Source: Paenibacillus sp. sptzw28
GTDB lineage: Bacteria > Bacillota > Bacilli > Paenibacillales > Paenibacillaceae
DNA length: 64,000 nt
Assembly: GCF_019550795.1 (NCBI RefSeq)
Contig: NZ_CP080545.1
Location: forward strand, 5,499,501-5,563,500
Direction: 5' to 3'
This document shows positions 62,801 to 64,000 of this stretch, one piece after another (positions within the stretch are counted from its first letter, which is position 1; every line of letters starts with the position of its first letter). The translations under genes and the position numbers were made by a program. The notes beneath the pieces were generated by a model, which worked only from the letters and a program-made list of their open reading frames with translations, made no database searches and was not told the DNA's origin.

Positions 62801-64000
62801 ATTTGGATCTCCCATATTGATATTGGGCAGGTTTTCAAAAGTCCGGAATGCCAGCCATTCTTCCTTGTCACTTAATTCAAAATACCCTTTTGGTTCGGCG
62901 TTCATATGTACCAGCTGTTTACTTCCGTCCGCATCCAGATCCATTAATTTCAACCGTGAACCAAGACCTGCAAATGAAGGTTTGGGTGAAACCAGTTTTG
63001 CCTGTTCGAACTTACCGCCGCCTAAATTGTGTTTATAGAACCACCCTTCGCCCTGTTCAGTCAGAATGCCTGAAAGACCTTCGTTGAATAAATCGGTGAA
63101 TTGATAGAGAGATTCATCCAAACCAGCAGGTGCGTGAATCAGAGCATCGGGAGAAATGGATTTGACATCTATGTTCCAATCGTGTTTCTGATAGTCAAAC
63201 TCGGCAGGCGGCATAAGTTTATCCGTATAGGTCCCGTCCGGTTTCTTAATGTATCCATAAGCGGTGATCGAGTTTAAAAAGGTGAAACCTGCTTCGCTTA
63301 CGGTGTCGTATCCACAGTTGAGTGATTTTACTAAAGCCGAACCGCCGGGGAGTTCAGCAAAATAATGAAACAGCAGCACTCGTTTGCAGAGTCTTGTGGT
63401 TCTGATCTCAAAGCCTGCCTTGTATTCTGAAAATGCGTCTGTTCTGAAATCCCAATCCTTTATTTTTGTATATGGGGCGTGAGTGTCATACTCTCCGTAA
63501 TCTAATACCGTCCGGAACAGGTAATCCGTTTCATTCGGATAGGCGTCATTTAAATTTGTATACGGCATTTTGTTGCCGTACAGCACCTTCTCCAAATACA
63601 GATTGGTGTATGTAATATCCCCCATTTCCGTGCGGTTTCTATTGTGGAGCAGCGAAGTATCCAGTCCTTTGTCGTCTTCTTTCTTATAAACATAATGAGC
63701 GCAATTGCCTTTATCATCGAAGACAAATTCAGGCAGCCATTCGAATATTTTATTAGCATCCCGTGGGTCGGAAATTCTTGATGCGGCGCTCCATCCAAAA
63801 AGTGTCGTGACGTTCTCTCTCGTAATGATCCGCCATTTGATTTCCTGAGATGTATTCCTCGACCACCGCTCGATTCTGGCAAATAAGCCTTCAATACGAG
63901 GTCTGTAAAACCTGATCGTGAACATGCCGTCCTGGGAGTCTTTTTCTTTGATTATGTAGTTCCCACCCACATCCAGACTAAAGCTGCCATCCGCCTCTTT
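56822..64000 (-). CDS. Tc toxin TcB-TcC fusion protein, N-terminus outside the window
   Basis: The frame is open to the window edge (2392 residues visible). The N-terminal part is SpvB/TcB-like with FG-GAP repeats (DLDADGSKQLVHM, DLSGDGRPEVLI, DMSGDGLTDIVRI, DIDGSGTTDIIYLG). The TcB middle follows, then many Rhs/YD repeats (YDPVGNITHVED, YDAVGNILQIRH) and the TcC core end RYRYTGMERDEESGLEYHGA and RYYVPWLGRWLSADPIG. Together these form the cocoon that holds and cleaves off a C-terminal toxin. The variable end of about 340 residues starts after DPIG and has a QRDHPI segment, proline-rich repeats, three TTSSSSSSD repeats and a final hydrophobic segment. TcB and TcC are usually separate genes, though fusions are known. 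It precedes tcA by 42 bp. Confidence 0.93.
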   Translation of the reverse strand, partial: KEADGSFSLDVGGNYIIKEKDSQDGMFTIRFYRPRIEGLFARIERWSRNTSQEIKWRIITRENVTTLFGWSAASRISDPRDANKIFEWLPEFVFDDKGNCAHYVYKKEDDKGLDTSLLHNRNRTEMGDITYTNLYLEKVLYGNKMPYTNLNDAYPNETDYLFRTVLDYGEYDTHAPYTKIKDWDFRTDAFSEYKAGFEIRTTRLCKRVLLFHYFAELPGGSALVKSLNCGYDTVSEAGFTFLNSITAYGYIKKPDGTYTDKLMPPAEFDYQKHDWNIDVKSISPDALIHAPAGLDESLYQFTDLFNEGLSGILTEQGEGWFYKHNLGGGKFEQAKLVSPKPSFAGLGSRLKLMDLDADGSKQLVHMNAEPKGYFELSDKEEWLAFRTFENLPNINMGDPNARMVDLSGDGRPEVLITEDHVFTWYESAGRQGFERSLKTSKSFDEETGPSIVFAESKQTIFLADMSGDGLTDIVRIRNGEICYWPNLGYGRFGAKVGMDDAPVFDHPDAFNPSYLRLADIDGSGTTDIIYLGKNKFTCWMNLNGNAFNTAPFEIIPFPEIHHQSNLTVTDLLGNGVACIVWSSPLSKDVQAPLKYIDLMNSKKPHIMVAYRNNLGKEVTLEYTPSTRFYIEDKLAGRPWMTKLHFPVHCISKTETRDRISGYRFVSSYRYHHGYYDHAEREFRGFGMVEQIDAEAFEHWVQGDASNIVDKTLHQEPVVTKNWFHTGAFLDRENILGQFAWDYWYEEMARQGFAVVNHETALPDARVIAAPGLDPTIVDRLGTHEWREALRACKGMGLRTETFAHDAPLSEVTPDQIKKQLTPYSTATHNCVIELLQPKGQNKHAIFIVKESEAITYSYERNTEDPRIAHTLNIKLDEYGNVLESASVVYPRIRADLSLPAETQEAQNKTLITYMQNNFTHDIDTAESYRLRLPAEALTYELKGVSRNNPLYSVSDFENILTAATEADYHQVDHKPAPGTSQKRLIEHIRTIYRSDNLKDALPLYQLESLALPYESYRLAYTPALLVNIFGVKVNEELMLEGKFTHREGGDGWWIRSGTTEFIDVGEAAADARSRFYLPISYTDPYGAKTKVKCDSSYHLFIEETEDALGNKTKVELFNFRTLSPQRMKDPNNNISEAITDELGLVKAVAVFGKGNEADDLIGLNEFSSLSENMLIHEFFHAPASNLLITHGKNLLQHATARFVYDLEAYRNSGKPVAAASIVREEHFRKNNDSPVQISIEYSSGLGQVVMKKAQAEPGPAKQVMVGPGDSYIVADVDTATLNPRQLRWIGSGRTVLNNKGSAVKQYEPYFSVTHNYEDLKELVETGVTPIMYYDASGRLIKTEMPDGTLSRTEFDSWKQAVYDPNDTVLESSWYHKRTNRLIDTELIAAGKDPEREKSAADKAAKHAGTPSVLHFDTLGRPVLSVEHNKHLTADEDEFYLTRVDLDIEGHLRKVTDARGNVVMQYKYDMLGSKVYQRSMDAGQRWLLVNIMSKPLRTWDERDHEFQYFYDILHRPTHSKVIGGDGDNPLNHIFERIFYGEAEGSPELKNLRGQVIKHYDTGGILVTPEYDFKGQPKSTTRKLFTNYKGVANWIDASLVADLESDSFTFMTETDALGRITKQTAPDGSIIMPSYNEAGLLSGESVSHAYPAVTTAYIKDIDYNEKGQRNKITYGNDVVTRFYYDKETFRLRCLETKRQNNDPLQEWHYTYDPVGNITHVEDKNIPVLFFDNQKITGVSAYTYDALYRLADATGRENNTPLSLDSKDNWNDTAFMQQLNPGDPMAIRNYTQRYLYDAVGNILQIRHQAAGSSWTRDYNYEGANNRLISTQIGSNTYSCTHHPRHGFMTAMPHLEDIGWNFKEELVRTIRQRRTDGGTPETTYYQYDGQGQRIRKITENQADAGVLPGKKDERIYIAGYELYKQHSGADAGLERTSLSLMDNAHRFVMIDTETKPNVVLGVPMGRTAPEQTVRYQLHNHLGSAALELDDTARVISYEEYHPYGTTAYQANNATVKSAAKRYRYTGMERDEESGLEYHGARYYVPWLGRWLSADPIGIGDGVNVFRYSRNSPTYYNDKQGRQCDPSVASCAQPELMSRWPYNEQVPNKSEIGHNIQRDHPIQISVRAEQRGRTGEEQRAISSSRGELTILVETGRGYFHTELGKLQAEIRNRVRAGLITTESQLIEETRAAYELAGRITNTTINPVELDAAIISNLGVQSETFEETRRELTSQHGPTTVTDETIEEALTPAASISVVEPLPATLPGPSLDNPPSLPTHTGNTSPPVELPIHTGHESPPVELPAVLPGRPIEEPSVRDLIVTREAEIVNETSTTTTSSSSSSDTTSSSSSSDTTSSSSSSDREFWGGVAVVAGVVIVAIAIDLLFPPAALRHAFGSP
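56933..57013 (-). repeat. Three perfect 27-bp tandem repeats in the toxin tail
   Basis: Units at 56933-56959, 56960-56986 and 56987-57013 are identical and encode TTSSSSSSD three times on the minus strand. Proline-rich direct repeats (HTGNTSPPVELP, HTGHESPPVELP) lie just before them in the protein. Such arrays expand and contract by slippage. Confidence 0.95.

Overview
The window looks like a chromosomal segment of a low-to-moderate GC Bacillota, most likely a Paenibacillus-like member of the Paenibacillaceae. The support is strong purine-rich Shine-Dalgarno sites with many GTG and TTG starts, the small protein families present (DUF3934, Nfu_N plus HEAT), a xylose transport operon with a YesN/LytS-type sensor trio, cre-like sites, and insect-directed Tc toxin genes. 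No 16S rRNA is present, so the species cannot be named.

Positions 1 to about 26,400 form a decayed accessory region. It opens with an IS66-family element (tnpA, tnpB, frameshifted tnpC) beside the stump of a HxlR regulator. A MerR regulator, two tandem imine-reductase-like genes and a short-chain dehydrogenase follow. Two near-identical IS256-family copies (6654-8005 forward, 16564-17914 reverse) each carry their own 8-bp target duplication. Between and around them lie a shikimate-kinase-like gene, small membrane and lipoprotein genes, a DinB-like protein, a nitroreductase and several gene fragments. The minus-strand stretch 12,139-21,588 is a probable antiphage island. It encodes a large SF2 helicase, an OLD/TOPRIM nuclease (GajA-like), a UvrD-like helicase (GajB-like) and a membrane protein. 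The OLD gene is split by the second IS256 copy exactly at its target duplication. A broken radC, a frameshifted gene of unknown role, an integrase stump and a truncated tRNA-Ala lie to its right and suggest the remains of an integrative element.

Positions 26,400-47,500 are mostly intact, ordinary genes. They include a shikimate-dehydrogenase-like protein, a secreted GH18 chitinase with a cre-like site, a GNAT acetyltransferase, a DUF3934/HEAT/Nfu_N cluster and a nucleotide-sugar-type epimerase. The xylose-type ABC transporter (xylF-xylG-xylH) lies just downstream of a three-gene sensing operon: membrane-anchored sugar binder, LytS/YesM-type kinase and AraC-type response regulator. An AgcS amino acid symporter and a secreted protein with OmpL47-like repeats follow.

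Positions 46,467-64,000 carry a Tc (ABC) toxin locus read on the minus strand. A TcB-TcC fusion, open at the window edge, is followed 42 bp later by a 3,031-residue TcA and then by a 334-residue protein of uncertain, possibly cysteine-peptidase-like fold. The TcC part ends in a variable domain followed by proline-rich and serine-rich repeats and a terminal hydrophobic segment.
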